DNA of 39,126 bases, taken from NCBI GenBank assembly GCA_964568735.1, contig CAZMRF010000047.1, positions 1 to 39,126 of the forward strand, written 5' to 3'. Shown in pieces: positions 1-8,847 of this stretch (the first letter of the stretch is position 1; each line of letters begins with the position of its first letter). This DNA is from CAZMRF01 sp964568735 (GTDB lineage: Bacteria; Acidobacteriota; Polarisedimenticolia; JACPZX01). The notes under the pieces are model-generated. The model searched no databases and was not told the DNA's origin. It saw only the letters and a list, made by a program, of their open reading frames with translations. Both the position numbers and the translations under genes were made by a program.

Positions 1-1
1 C

Positions 2-100
2 CCCTCGGAGTCGTACCTGAACTACCTCCGCGAGACGATGCCGGCGATGACCGAAACCGGCCCTGACGACACCGGTCCAAAAAAAGACGCTTTTACATGA
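2..100 (+). CDS. C-terminal fragment of an unidentified protein (runs off left edge)
   Basis: An open frame enters from the left edge and stops at a TGA at 98-100, giving 32 visible residues rich in Thr, Pro and Asp with a Lys-rich tail. The fragment is too short to identify. A run of seven A lies at 79-85. A one-base slip there would join this frame to the one that continues into the thrombospondin-repeat gene, so this may be the N-terminal part of that same protein rather than a separate gene. An ATG overlaps the stop (ATGA at 97-100) but opens only 24 codons. Confidence 0.35.
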   Translation, partial: PSESYLNYLRETMPAMTETGPDDTGPKKDAFT

Positions 101-167
101 GCGGCAACAGTGCACTGCCAACTGCAGTGGCACGCAGGGCTTCACGGCCGACATCAGCTGGCCGGCG

Positions 168-2576
168 GTGAGATGGCATCATGATGGCCGCTCCGTCCCG
201 ACGAACAACCCGACGCTTGCGACGCGGAATCTCTCCAAGCCGAGGGATGCGACCCGGGCCGCGGGTGTTGGCGTTGTGGATCTCCTGACGAAGTGGGCTG
301 GCCTCGTCCGCTACGACCTCCAGAGAGCCGACGTGACGGGCGCGAATCTGGACCCAAACGGGCAGGTCGTTCATTCGACGCTTCAGTTCTCCGAATTCGT
401 CACGGACGTCCCTCAGCCTCCCCTCGATCCGAACTTTCAGCCCGTGGGAGATCCGGGATTCTCCGGCGTCCAGTTGCAGGGAGCCTTTTGCCTTCGCGTG
501 AGAGTCAAGCTGGGAAAGCAGGCTGAGCCGGTCACGATCGACCAGACCAATTGCCGCGTGGGGAAGTGCGGCGACGAGGGTTTTGTCATCCTGCCCTCGG
601 ATCCCAACGCGATCACCTGCTTCCTGGGTGACACGACGACCGATGGCGACGCGGATGGGACGCCCGACACCTTTGACAACTGCGCGGCGCTCTACAACCC
701 CACCCAGGCCGACGGAGACTCGGACGGCTTCGGGGACGCCTGCGACAACTGCGTCCTTCTTTCTAACCCGCTCCAGGTTGACGGCGACCTTGATGGCCGC
801 GGTGATGGGTGTGACAACTGCCCGGCCGTCTCCAACTTCACGCAAGCCGATGGTGATGCCGACACAGTCGGTGACGTCTGCGACAACTGTCCCCTCGCCG
901 CGAACACCTCTCAGGCAGACGGTGATTCGGACGCGGCCGGAAACCCTTGTGACAACTGCCCGGCTGCCTACAACAACACGCAGGCCGACGGCGATTCGGA
1001 CACTCTCGGTGATGTCTGCGACAACTGCCCGCTGGCCGCGAACACATCCCAGATCGACGGCGATACAGACGGTGTCGGCGACCTCTGTGACAACTGTCCT
1101 GTCGCCGCGAACTCTTCCCAGGTCGACGCCGACTCGGATGCCTTCGGCGACACCTGCGACAACTGCCTGGCCGTCTACAATGACACGCAGGCCGACGGTG
1201 ATCTCGATACGGTCGGTGACGCCTGCGACAATTGTCCGCTTGCCGCGAACACCTCTCAGGTCGACGGCGACGCCGATGGCGTGGGGACCTCCTGCGATAA
1301 CTGCCCGGCCGTCTCCAACAGCAGCCAGATCGACGGGGACGCCGACACGATCGGTAACGCTTGCGACAACTGCCCGCTGGCCGCGAACACATCCCAGGCC
1401 GACGGCGACACGGACAGCGTCGGTGACCTCTGCGACAACTGCCCCGCAGCCTCGAACACCTCCCAGTTGGATGCCGACCTCGACGCGGTGGGGAATGCCT
1501 GCGACAACTGTCCCGCCACGTATAACGACACTCAAGTCGATGCCGATGCGGACGGTCTGGGCGATCCCTGCGATGCGTGTGCTCTCGACCCGTTGAACGA
1601 CTCGGATGCGGACGCCGTCTGCGGAGACGTGGACAACTGCCCTGTGACCTACAACAACAGCCAGGCGGACGGTGATCTCGATACCGTCGGGAACGCCTGC
1701 GACAACTGCCCGGCCACCGCGAACCTCTCCCAGGCGGATGACGACCTCGACACCGTCGGGAATCTCTGCGACAACTGCCCGGTCACTGCCAACACCTCCC
1801 AGCAGGACGTGGATGGAGACTCGTTCGGGAATGCCTGTGACAACTGCCCCCAGCGCTCCAACGCAGGGCAGGAGGACGGCGACACCGACACGGTCGGCAA
1901 TGCCTGCGACAATTGTCCCGCCATCTCGAACACGGGCCAGGGCGACTCGGATGGCGATAATGACGGCAACGCCTGCGACAACTGCCCGGCGCAGTACAAC
2001 CCCTCTCAGGCCGACTTCGACGGGGATGCCCACGGGAACTCATGCGACAACTGCCTGACCATTCCCAACCCGGGCCAGGAGGACCTCGACGGTGATCTGA
2101 GGGGGAACGTCTGCGACAACTGCCCCACGGAGTTCAATAGCTTCCAGGACAACACGGACGGTGACCACCTGGGCGATGCCTGCGACAACTGCATCTTCGA
2201 TGAGAACGACGATCAGGCGGACCTGGACTCGGACTTCGAGGGCGACGAGTGCGATCTCGATGACAACGTGATCCAGGTCGAGATGGCGACCCGTACGGTA
2301 GTCGCCTACCAGCTCGAGATCCCCTTCTCGAGCTTCAACATCTACCGCGCGTCCATCCAGGAGCTGCGGGCAAGCGGGCTCTACACGCAGGATCCGGCAA
2401 TCGTCGCGGACGCCGAGCAATTCTGCACCGAGACCTCCGGAAGCATCTTCGACGCCCACGCGCCGACCATCGGCGGCGTGGTCTTCTACCTGGTAACCGG
2501 GTATGGCCCGCCGGAGTCCGACCTGGGCCGCGACTCCGCGGGCCTCGTCCGCCCCAACGCCAATCCCTGCCCTTGA
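168..2576 (+). CDS. Secreted thrombospondin type-3 repeat (calcium-binding) protein
   Basis: About 800 residues. Roughly residues 1-160 form a non-repetitive N-terminal region with a few Cys. Then come 22 full 23-residue repeats of the form DNCPxxxNxxQxDxDxDxxGxxC plus one degenerate copy, the classic thrombospondin type-3 (TSP3) motif in which Asp side chains bind Ca2+ and the Cys pairs stitch neighbouring repeats. The last ~110 residues form a separate domain ending in a Gly/Ser-Arg-Pro-Asn-Pro-Cys-Pro tail that I have seen on other secreted proteins of this kind. The role is probably extracellular or surface-attached; no enzymatic domain is visible. The start is uncertain: GTG 168 is the first start codon used here, but the same frame is open back to position 51, no signal peptide is visible, and the true N-terminus may lie upstream across the A7 run at 79-85. 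Confidence 0.85.
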   Translation: MRWHHDGRSVPTNNPTLATRNLSKPRDATRAAGVGVVDLLTKWAGLVRYDLQRADVTGANLDPNGQVVHSTLQFSEFVTDVPQPPLDPNFQPVGDPGFSGVQLQGAFCLRVRVKLGKQAEPVTIDQTNCRVGKCGDEGFVILPSDPNAITCFLGDTTTDGDADGTPDTFDNCAALYNPTQADGDSDGFGDACDNCVLLSNPLQVDGDLDGRGDGCDNCPAVSNFTQADGDADTVGDVCDNCPLAANTSQADGDSDAAGNPCDNCPAAYNNTQADGDSDTLGDVCDNCPLAANTSQIDGDTDGVGDLCDNCPVAANSSQVDADSDAFGDTCDNCLAVYNDTQADGDLDTVGDACDNCPLAANTSQVDGDADGVGTSCDNCPAVSNSSQIDGDADTIGNACDNCPLAANTSQADGDTDSVGDLCDNCPAASNTSQLDADLDAVGNACDNCPATYNDTQVDADADGLGDPCDACALDPLNDSDADAVCGDVDNCPVTYNNSQADGDLDTVGNACDNCPATANLSQADDDLDTVGNLCDNCPVTANTSQQDVDGDSFGNACDNCPQRSNAGQEDGDTDTVGNACDNCPAISNTGQGDSDGDNDGNACDNCPAQYNPSQADFDGDAHGNSCDNCLTIPNPGQEDLDGDLRGNVCDNCPTEFNSFQDNTDGDHLGDACDNCIFDENDDQADLDSDFEGDECDLDDNVIQVEMATRTVVAYQLEIPFSSFNIYRASIQELRASGLYTQDPAIVADAEQFCTETSGSIFDAHAPTIGGVVFYLVTGYGPPESDLGRDSAGLVRPNANPCP
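675..2252 (+). repeat. Tandem array of 69-bp units encoding TSP3 repeats
   Basis: Thirteen consecutive 69-bp units (675-1571), one degenerate 60-bp unit (1572-1631, encoding DACALDPLNDSDADAVCGDV), then nine more 69-bp units (1632-2252). The units stay exactly in phase. They share the codons for Asp-Asn-Cys-Pro and for the Asp-rich loop but differ elsewhere, so the array is old enough to have diverged while keeping length. Its regularity creates a long open frame on the opposite strand. Confidence 0.95.
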
Positions 2577-2698
2577 CAGGGCAGAGCTCCGGCGCAAGGA
2601 CATCTGAATCGGTTGACACCACGGCGGACGGGGTGCGAGCCTTCGCAATCTCCCGGGAATCGGCGAGATCCAAGGGGACCGGGAGCGGGGAGGCCGAA

Positions 2699-4990
2699 AT
2701 GAAGCGACGTCTTCTGACCGCGCTCTTCTTTCTGAGGGTCTCCACGGGGCTCGCCCTCGTCCTGATCGCGTCGGCGAGTCTCCCACGCGCCGCCGAAGGC
2801 ACGGACCCGGAAACCTTCCCTCCTCTGCCCGATCCGGCGGCCCTCCAGCCTCGTAGCGCCGCCGAGATCGAGGCAGGCGCCGTCATCCTCGAGCGCGTCG
2901 TGCAGCTCTCGGGCAACGTCGCTGTCAAATTCGCCTCGACGAAAGGCTGGGTGCGGCGGCGCAGCCGAGTCCGATACCTCGTGCTGGATGCGAAAGGAGC
3001 CGAGAAGCTCACGAGGCACTCGTTCTTCGGCGGGGTGGGCTCCGGAGCCGACGTCCTGGAGATCCGCGGCCGAACGGTGACGGCGGGGGGCGAGGAGTTC
3101 CCCCTCGATCCGCAGAAGGACATCCGTGACATGGACATCAAGGATGCGCGAGGCCGCACCAGGAAGGCGGGCCGGACGGCCTTCTTTCCCCACGTGGAGC
3201 CGGGCGCGATCCTCGATCTCGCATGGTCGGAGAAATCCGATGAGGTGCCTGCGCTCGAAGTCGTCGGCCTCCAGCAGGAGGTGCCGACGAGAAGCCTGAA
3301 GGTGAGCGCGCGGGGCCTGCTCCTCGAGTCCAGCATGGCCAAGTCGATTCTCCTGGGCGGAGCGATGCAGCAGTTCTACTGGGTGCCCTTCTTCGTGGGG
3401 CCGGTTCCTCCGCGGTCGCGCGCCACCCTCGACGAAGAGTTCAACCTGGAGCTGGAGAGCACCGACCTCGATCCCGCCCCCGAGGAGCCGGCCGGCCCGC
3501 CGGCCATCCGGACGACCTACTCGATCGGCCTGATCCCCCAGGGGTTCGCCCTGACGAAGAAGGGGAGCACGGAAGATTGGCACCGGAACCTCGTCCTGTT
3601 CGGCTCGCCCGAGACCCTGAGCGTGGAGAAGACGAAGACGACGATCACCCGCGATCTGGACCCCGGGGAAGGCATGATCCGCCTCGATGATCTCGGGCTC
3701 CAGATCTCCCCGGATTGGGGCAAGAACGAGACCCTCATGGCCTTCTTCCAGGGAGGGCTCAAGGGTGACCATGACTACATCGTGACCTTCTTGAAGAAAG
3801 CGACGGGCGTGGAGAGCCGAGAGGAGATCGAGGCCATCGCGCCCGCGAGCCTGCCGTGGAAGGAGCGGGCAAGGCGGCTCTACGAGCACGTGCGGGCGAG
3901 AGTGCGCCCCGATCCGAACGCTTCGCTCGAAGGGAGCCTAGCGAAGGTCTTGAAGGAGGGGGTGGGGAGCCGGCTGGACGTGAGCCTCTATTTCCTCCAC
4001 CTCGCCCGGGAGGCCGGTATCCCCGCGAGGGACATCTTCGCCTTTCCCCGATTCGGCATCGCCTTTCAGCCGGTCGTCGATTCCTGGCGGCCATTCGGCC
4101 CCTCGAGCTTCATCGAGGTCGGGCCGCCGGGAGAGCCCCCGCTCTACCTCTGCCCGGGAGATCCCTTCGCGAACTTCGACAGCTTCAACGATCGGTACCT
4201 GGGTGCGCTCGCCTTCCGCCAGCCCGATGGCAAGGACGATCCCTGGTCTCTCGTCCGGCTGCCGGCGGATCTTCCCATCAGCGAGACGTCGCAGGTGGCT
4301 CTCTCCTCGCCGATTCCGCTCGACTCCGAGCCTGTCGACCTCACGCTGCACACGACCTTGAGTGACTCGGCCGCCATGTGGTTCCGCTGGGGGCTCGGCT
4401 GGCACGATGACGACAAGAAGGACAAGGACAGGGAGAAGCACGCCGAGGAGCGGAAGAAGGCGGCGAAGTCCGCGCTCGAGGGCTGGCTGGATGCGTGGAC
4501 GGGCCTCGAGCTCAAGGGCGAGCTTCCCGAGCTGAATCCCATGCAGGATCCGGAGAAGCCCTTCTCCTTCGAGTTGAACACGACCTGGACGCCCGAAATC
4601 CAGGACATGAGCGCGCAGCTTCTCGTCCCGGCGCTTCCCAAGGCCAGTCACTTCGTGAACGAGTTCGTCAAGGACGAGCGCGGTCAGCCGATCTGGCTGC
4701 CGGGCGGCCGCTTCGAGGTGAGCTTCACGTGGCGGCTTCCTGCCGCCTACGGGCTGCTGCGGACGCCTCCGCGGGCGGAGCGGAGCGGGCCTGGTGGGCT
4801 CTCCTACGTCATGGAGGTCACGCAGGGCGCACCCCAGCGCGAGGGGGAGGGAGCCTCGGTCACGACACAGATGCTCCTCACGCTTCCGCGCATGCTCCCG
4901 GCGACGGAATACGCGGGTGTGAAGGAGTTCTACCAGGACCTTCAAAAAACTGCGGACACGCGACTCCTGATCTCGAAGGGAGGGGAGTGA
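2699..4990 (+). CDS. Exported DUF3857 / transglutaminase-like protein, catalytic Cys lost
   Basis: 763 residues from ATG 2699, chosen because a GGAGCGGGGAGG purine stretch precedes it and the first ~33 residues form a signal peptide (MKRRLLT, hydrophobic core, Ala-rich end). Residues ~65-200 resemble DUF3857 (an all-beta module usually found before transglutaminase cores). A transglutaminase-like core follows at about residues 420-520. Where active members have Gly-x-x-x-Cys-Lys-x-Lys, this one reads GVGSRLDVSLYFLHLAREAG, so Arg sits in the nucleophile position. It is therefore probably a non-catalytic paralogue, perhaps a binding partner of the next gene product. Its stop overlaps the next start (TGATG at 4988-4992), which indicates translational coupling. 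A lysine/glutamate-rich linker lies near residues 570-590. Confidence 0.85.
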   Translation: MKRRLLTALFFLRVSTGLALVLIASASLPRAAEGTDPETFPPLPDPAALQPRSAAEIEAGAVILERVVQLSGNVAVKFASTKGWVRRRSRVRYLVLDAKGAEKLTRHSFFGGVGSGADVLEIRGRTVTAGGEEFPLDPQKDIRDMDIKDARGRTRKAGRTAFFPHVEPGAILDLAWSEKSDEVPALEVVGLQQEVPTRSLKVSARGLLLESSMAKSILLGGAMQQFYWVPFFVGPVPPRSRATLDEEFNLELESTDLDPAPEEPAGPPAIRTTYSIGLIPQGFALTKKGSTEDWHRNLVLFGSPETLSVEKTKTTITRDLDPGEGMIRLDDLGLQISPDWGKNETLMAFFQGGLKGDHDYIVTFLKKATGVESREEIEAIAPASLPWKERARRLYEHVRARVRPDPNASLEGSLAKVLKEGVGSRLDVSLYFLHLAREAGIPARDIFAFPRFGIAFQPVVDSWRPFGPSSFIEVGPPGEPPLYLCPGDPFANFDSFNDRYLGALAFRQPDGKDDPWSLVRLPADLPISETSQVALSSPIPLDSEPVDLTLHTTLSDSAAMWFRWGLGWHDDDKKDKDREKHAEERKKAAKSALEGWLDAWTGLELKGELPELNPMQDPEKPFSFELNTTWTPEIQDMSAQLLVPALPKASHFVNEFVKDERGQPIWLPGGRFEVSFTWRLPAAYGLLRTPPRAERSGPGGLSYVMEVTQGAPQREGEGASVTTQMLLTLPRMLPATEYAGVKEFYQDLQKTADTRLLISKGGE

Positions 4991-7047
4991 TGCGAGGCCG
5001 GTTCGCCGCCGGCTTCGCGGTCTTCCTCCTTGCGGCCGGCCCCATCCTCGCGGCCAGCCCGGACTGGGCCAAGCCCTTCCTCGCGCTGCCCGTCCCGGAG
5101 GGTGGCTACATCTCCGAGAAGGACGAGTGGGTGAGCCTCCGGACGGAGATCCAGGTCGCGGTCTCCGAAGACGGGCACCTGATGCGGACCTTCCGGCAGG
5201 TGCTTGCGCCCACCGGGAACGAGGCCCGCGAGCTGACGGTCGCTCTCGAGTACGACGCGGAGGAGCAGGATCTGGTGGAGCCGAGCCTCTGGGTCCCGGG
5301 AGCCTTCGGCTACAAGCCGCTCAAGATGCAGAAGGCGAGCGTCGATATCCCGGACCTGGATCTCGAGATGCTCCAGAGCGGCCGGAACCTTTTCATCACC
5401 ACCAAGGAGATCGAACCGGGAGAGAGGGCGATTCTGACGTGGCAGGTCATCGACAAGCGTTCCTTCCCAGGCGAGGACATCATCTGGCCCTTCGCCGTCT
5501 ACCCCTGCGCCAGGCTCATCCTCCGAGTCGAGAAAGGGGCGGGTGGGGCGTTACCTCAAGTATTCTACGTGGCGCCCGGGTCGGGCGCGCCTCCGCGGGC
5601 GATCGAGGGCGAGCTCGTACTGGAAAACCTCCCGGCCTCCCGACACCTCATCCGGGGCGGAGACCCCTGGCTTCCCACGCCTCTGACCGCCCTTCCCTTC
5701 TTCCTCGTGCGGGCCTCCCCGGTGGGAGAGAAGGGGTGGCCGGCACTCTCCTCGAGGGTCGCCGGCCTCTTCGAGGAGTCTCTGGCCGGCGACACGGAGC
5801 GTGGTTGGATCGCAACGGCGAAGCAGCTCACCGCCGGAGCCGCGACAGCGGACGAAAAGACGGCGCTCCTCGCGGGATTCGTCCAGTCGCTGACCTACCG
5901 CAACGTGCAGTGGGGCATCGGAGCCTACAAGCCCGAGTCCCCATCCGAATCGCTGCGGAGCGGATCGGCCGATTGCAAGGGCAAGGCGCTCCTGCTCCAG
6001 GCCCTCCTGGCCGAGGCGGGTGTCGAGTCCGTGCCCGTCCTCTGCCGCATCGGACCCAATTACCAGGACGAGCCCGCGCTGGCCACGGTGCGCGCCTTCA
6101 ATCACGTTGTCCTGGCGATCAGGCAGCCGGGGATCGGCGCCCGGCCGGCGACGATCAGCGAGGGCCCAGGGGCGGGCTGGCTCCTCTTCGACCCCACGGA
6201 TCCTGTCTCGACTCTGGGGCAGCCCCCGCAGAATCTCGAGGGGAGCCATGCGCTCTGGCTCGATGCCCGAGCGGGGGATCTCTTCGAGGTGCACACCTCC
6301 GAGCCCGGCAGGCGTCTCGTCCATGCCGAGCTCGAGGTGGAGCTCACCAGCGCGGAAAAAGCGTCGTTCCGGCTCACGCTCGAAGGTCCGAGCAGCATCG
6401 CCGCAGGTCTGAGCGCGGGCAAGCTCTACCAGGAGGACATGGAGCGCTTCCGGAGCCGCCTCCAGCAGATCCTCGCGACAGCCGCGCCCGGCCTCATCGT
6501 CGAAGAGGCGGCATTCCATCCCCCCGATCATCTCGCCGGCGCGCCGCCTCGGGTGGTCGTGCGTGGGTTGATTCCCTCCCCCCTCCAGCCGCTGGGGGGT
6601 GAGATGTTCACCCTCGCCTCGCCATCGGCGCTCCTCTCCCTGGTGCTGGACATTCCCGCGCTGGCCGCCCGGCAGGCGGCTGAGGCCGAAGGGGACAAGG
6701 TCGAGATACCGCCGGAGTGGAAGCCCGAGAGGTGCTGTCAGGCCTCGGCGGCCAGCCTGGACGCGAAGATCCACCTCACCTTGCCCGCGGGTTGGTCGGT
6801 CCAGGCGGGCCCCAGGATCCCCCCTCTGGATGCTCCCTGGCTGAAAGCCCTGGTGGGCACCGATCCGGACTGGACGATCGAAGTCGAGGTGCGCCGAGGG
6901 AGGTTCCCGCCGGGCAGCGCGGATCGCCGGAAAGAGGATCTCGCGAAGCTCTCGTCGCTCTTCAGGCAGCCCTTCATCATCGAGACAGGAGGCACGGCGG
7001 CCTCGGCCCGCGGATCCGATCTACCGTCCGCACTCGGTCCCACGTAG
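4990..7047 (+). CDS. Exported DUF3857 / transglutaminase-like protein with intact catalytic triad
   Basis: 685 residues from ATG 4990, which overlaps the stop of the preceding gene. The N-terminus MRGRFAAGFAVFLLAAG is a signal peptide. Residues ~35-190 are a DUF3857-type domain and residues ~285-420 a transglutaminase-like core. The triad is visible: Cys in GSADCKGKALLLQALL, His in RAFNHVVLAI, and Asp in WLLFDPTD. Members of this family are papain-fold enzymes acting on peptide amide bonds in the envelope; the substrate is unknown. The C-terminal third has no family I recognise. Placed after a Cys-less paralogue in the same operon, the two could form an active/pseudoenzyme pair (inference). 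Confidence 0.87.
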   Translation: MRGRFAAGFAVFLLAAGPILAASPDWAKPFLALPVPEGGYISEKDEWVSLRTEIQVAVSEDGHLMRTFRQVLAPTGNEARELTVALEYDAEEQDLVEPSLWVPGAFGYKPLKMQKASVDIPDLDLEMLQSGRNLFITTKEIEPGERAILTWQVIDKRSFPGEDIIWPFAVYPCARLILRVEKGAGGALPQVFYVAPGSGAPPRAIEGELVLENLPASRHLIRGGDPWLPTPLTALPFFLVRASPVGEKGWPALSSRVAGLFEESLAGDTERGWIATAKQLTAGAATADEKTALLAGFVQSLTYRNVQWGIGAYKPESPSESLRSGSADCKGKALLLQALLAEAGVESVPVLCRIGPNYQDEPALATVRAFNHVVLAIRQPGIGARPATISEGPGAGWLLFDPTDPVSTLGQPPQNLEGSHALWLDARAGDLFEVHTSEPGRRLVHAELEVELTSAEKASFRLTLEGPSSIAAGLSAGKLYQEDMERFRSRLQQILATAAPGLIVEEAAFHPPDHLAGAPPRVVVRGLIPSPLQPLGGEMFTLASPSALLSLVLDIPALAARQAAEAEGDKVEIPPEWKPERCCQASAASLDAKIHLTLPAGWSVQAGPRIPPLDAPWLKALVGTDPDWTIEVEVRRGRFPPGSADRRKEDLAKLSSLFRQPFIIETGGTAASARGSDLPSALGPT

Positions 7048-7142
7048 AATGGTCCCGCTCAGCCCGCACCACAGACAGCGTGCTCTGACGGGGTGACCGC
7101 AGGGACACGCCTTTCCGGTCGTCGCCCGCCGAGGAGGGCAGG

Positions 7143-7751
7143 ATGTTCGGCTCCAGAGACAGGGAGTTCTTCGAGACCTTCAGCGCGCTTGCGGGCAAGA
7201 TCCACGAGGCCGCCACGCTGCTCCTCGAGATGATGCGCCACTACGAGAGGCCGGAGGAGTCGGCGCGCAGGATCAAGGCGCTGGAGCACGAGTGCGACCA
7301 GCTCACGCACGGCCTTGTCCGCAAGCTGAACGGCACCTTCATCACTCCCTTCGACCGCGAGGACATCCATGACCTCGCCACGAAGATGGACGACGTCATC
7401 GATTTCATCGACAACACGGCGAACCGGATGATCTCGTACCACCTGGCGGCTCCCCCGCCCGAGATGGCGCCCCTTGCCGACGTCCTTCAGCGGCAGACCT
7501 CCGTCCTCAAGGAAGCCGTCGCGAACCTGAAGCAGACCGACCACATCCTGGACAAGTGCGTCGAGATCCACAAGCTCGAGAACGAGGGAGACCGCGTCTT
7601 CCACGAGGGGATCGCCCGGATCTTCTCGGGGCACGGCGACGCCATCGAGATCATCAAGCACAAGGATCTGCTCGAGGCGATCGAGACGGCCACGGATAAG
7701 TGCGAGGACGCGGCCAACGTCCTCGAGGCCATCATGCTGAAGAACGCCTGA
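7143..7751 (+). CDS. DUF47 family PhoU-like protein (PiT accessory)
   Basis: 202 residues, the usual length of the DUF47/YkaA family. It is predicted to be all helical, a PhoU-like bundle, with family-typical segments such as ALEHECDQLTHGLVRKLN and TPFDREDIHDLATKMDDVID that carry the Asp/Glu metal-binding positions. The family is known to accompany and regulate low-affinity PiT phosphate transporters. The start ATG 7143 follows GAGGAGGGCAGG. The partner PiT gene lies immediately downstream but on the opposite strand, with only 15 bp between the two stop codons. That is unusual, because these two genes are normally co-directional in one operon. Confidence 0.93.
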   Translation: MFGSRDREFFETFSALAGKIHEAATLLLEMMRHYERPEESARRIKALEHECDQLTHGLVRKLNGTFITPFDREDIHDLATKMDDVIDFIDNTANRMISYHLAAPPPEMAPLADVLQRQTSVLKEAVANLKQTDHILDKCVEIHKLENEGDRVFHEGIARIFSGHGDAIEIIKHKDLLEAIETATDKCEDAANVLEAIMLKNA

Positions 7752-7766
7752 AGCGGCCTGCCGGGC

Positions 7767-8762
7767 TCACCCGAGGTGGCGCAGGGCGAGCGCCACGATG
7801 AACCCGATCGCCCCGCAGACCGGGAAGGTCAGGATCCAGGCGGCGACGACCTCCCCCACGACCCCCCATCGGACGGCAGAGAGCCGCCTCGAAGCGCCCA
7901 CTCCCATGATCGCCGTGTTGATCGTGTGCGTGGTGCTCAGCGGGATGCCGAGCCGTGAGGCCAGCTCGATGGCGAAGCCCGCGCCGGTCTCGGCGGCGAA
8001 TCCCTGGTGCGGCTCCAGCTTCACCATCCGTATCCCCATCGTGCGGATGATCCGGTAGCCCCCGATCGAGGTCCCGATCCCCATCACGACCGAGCAGAGG
8101 AGGATGATCGGGAGCGTCACGGCGAACTCCTGCGTCACGCCTCCGAGCATCAGCGCCAGGGCGAAGACGCCCATGAACTTCTGCCCGTCGTTGCTGCCGT
8201 GGCTGAAGGCCATGAAGGCCGCGGACAGAACCTGGAGCCGCCCGAAGAGAGACCTCACGCGTCCCGGGGTGGAGTTCTTGAAGAGCTTGAAGATCCCCAT
8301 CACGAGGAGGTAACCGCCGAGGAACCCGACGAACGTGGAGAAGAGAAGCCCGATGAGGACCTTCTTCCATCCATCCCAGAGCAGGACCGACGGTCCGGCC
8401 GTGGCCAGGGCGGCCCCGGCCAGCCCGGCCACGAGGGCGTGGGACTCGCTCGTCGGAAGGCCGAAGCGCCAGGCGAGGGTGCTCCAGAAGATGATAGCGA
8501 CCATGGCGGAGCCGACGGTCGTGAGGTTGATGGTCGTGGGCTCGACGATCCCCTTTCCGATCGTGGCCGCCACGGCCGTGCCCGAGACGGCGGCTCCCAC
8601 CATGTTGAGCAGGGTCGCCATCAGGACGGCCTGGCCCGGCCGCATCACGCGCGTCGAGACGACGGTCGCGATGGCGTTCGGGGCGTCGGTCCAACCGTTG
8701 ACGAACTCGGCCCCGAGAATGGCCAGGATTACGATGATGAGGCCCGCGGAGAGATCGGGCAC
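7767..8762 (-). CDS. PiT family inorganic phosphate transporter
   Basis: 331 residues, hydrophobic throughout with about ten membrane segments. It has the two duplicated PiT signatures: near the N-terminus GWTDAPNAIATVVSTRVM (the GANDVANA-type motif) and in the second half AFSHGSNDGQKFMGVFALAL. The segment GIPLSTTHTINTAIMGVGAS is also typical. Family members move phosphate, often as metal-phosphate, with H+ or Na+ across the inner membrane. The gene converges on the DUF47 gene, so the transporter and its likely regulator must be expressed from separate promoters. Confidence 0.95.
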   Translation of the reverse strand: MPDLSAGLIIVILAILGAEFVNGWTDAPNAIATVVSTRVMRPGQAVLMATLLNMVGAAVSGTAVAATIGKGIVEPTTINLTTVGSAMVAIIFWSTLAWRFGLPTSESHALVAGLAGAALATAGPSVLLWDGWKKVLIGLLFSTFVGFLGGYLLVMGIFKLFKNSTPGRVRSLFGRLQVLSAAFMAFSHGSNDGQKFMGVFALALMLGGVTQEFAVTLPIILLCSVVMGIGTSIGGYRIIRTMGIRMVKLEPHQGFAAETGAGFAIELASRLGIPLSTTHTINTAIMGVGASRRLSAVRWGVVGEVVAAWILTFPVCGAIGFIVALALRHLG

Positions 8763-8847
8763 GGTGGATCGGCCTCCGTCAGGGGCGGGTCGCGGGCTGC
8801 TGCGGGACTGTTCGAGGGCGCAAACTACTACGCCGGCTGCCTGCGTG

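Noticed and set aside
93..2033. 646-codon open frame on the minus strand
   Set aside because: It is the antisense shadow of the TSP3 repeat array; its repeats mirror the 69-bp units and it has no independent domain.
2613..2618. TTGACA as a promoter for the DUF3857 operon
   Set aside because: No acceptable -10 hexamer lies 15-19 bp downstream.
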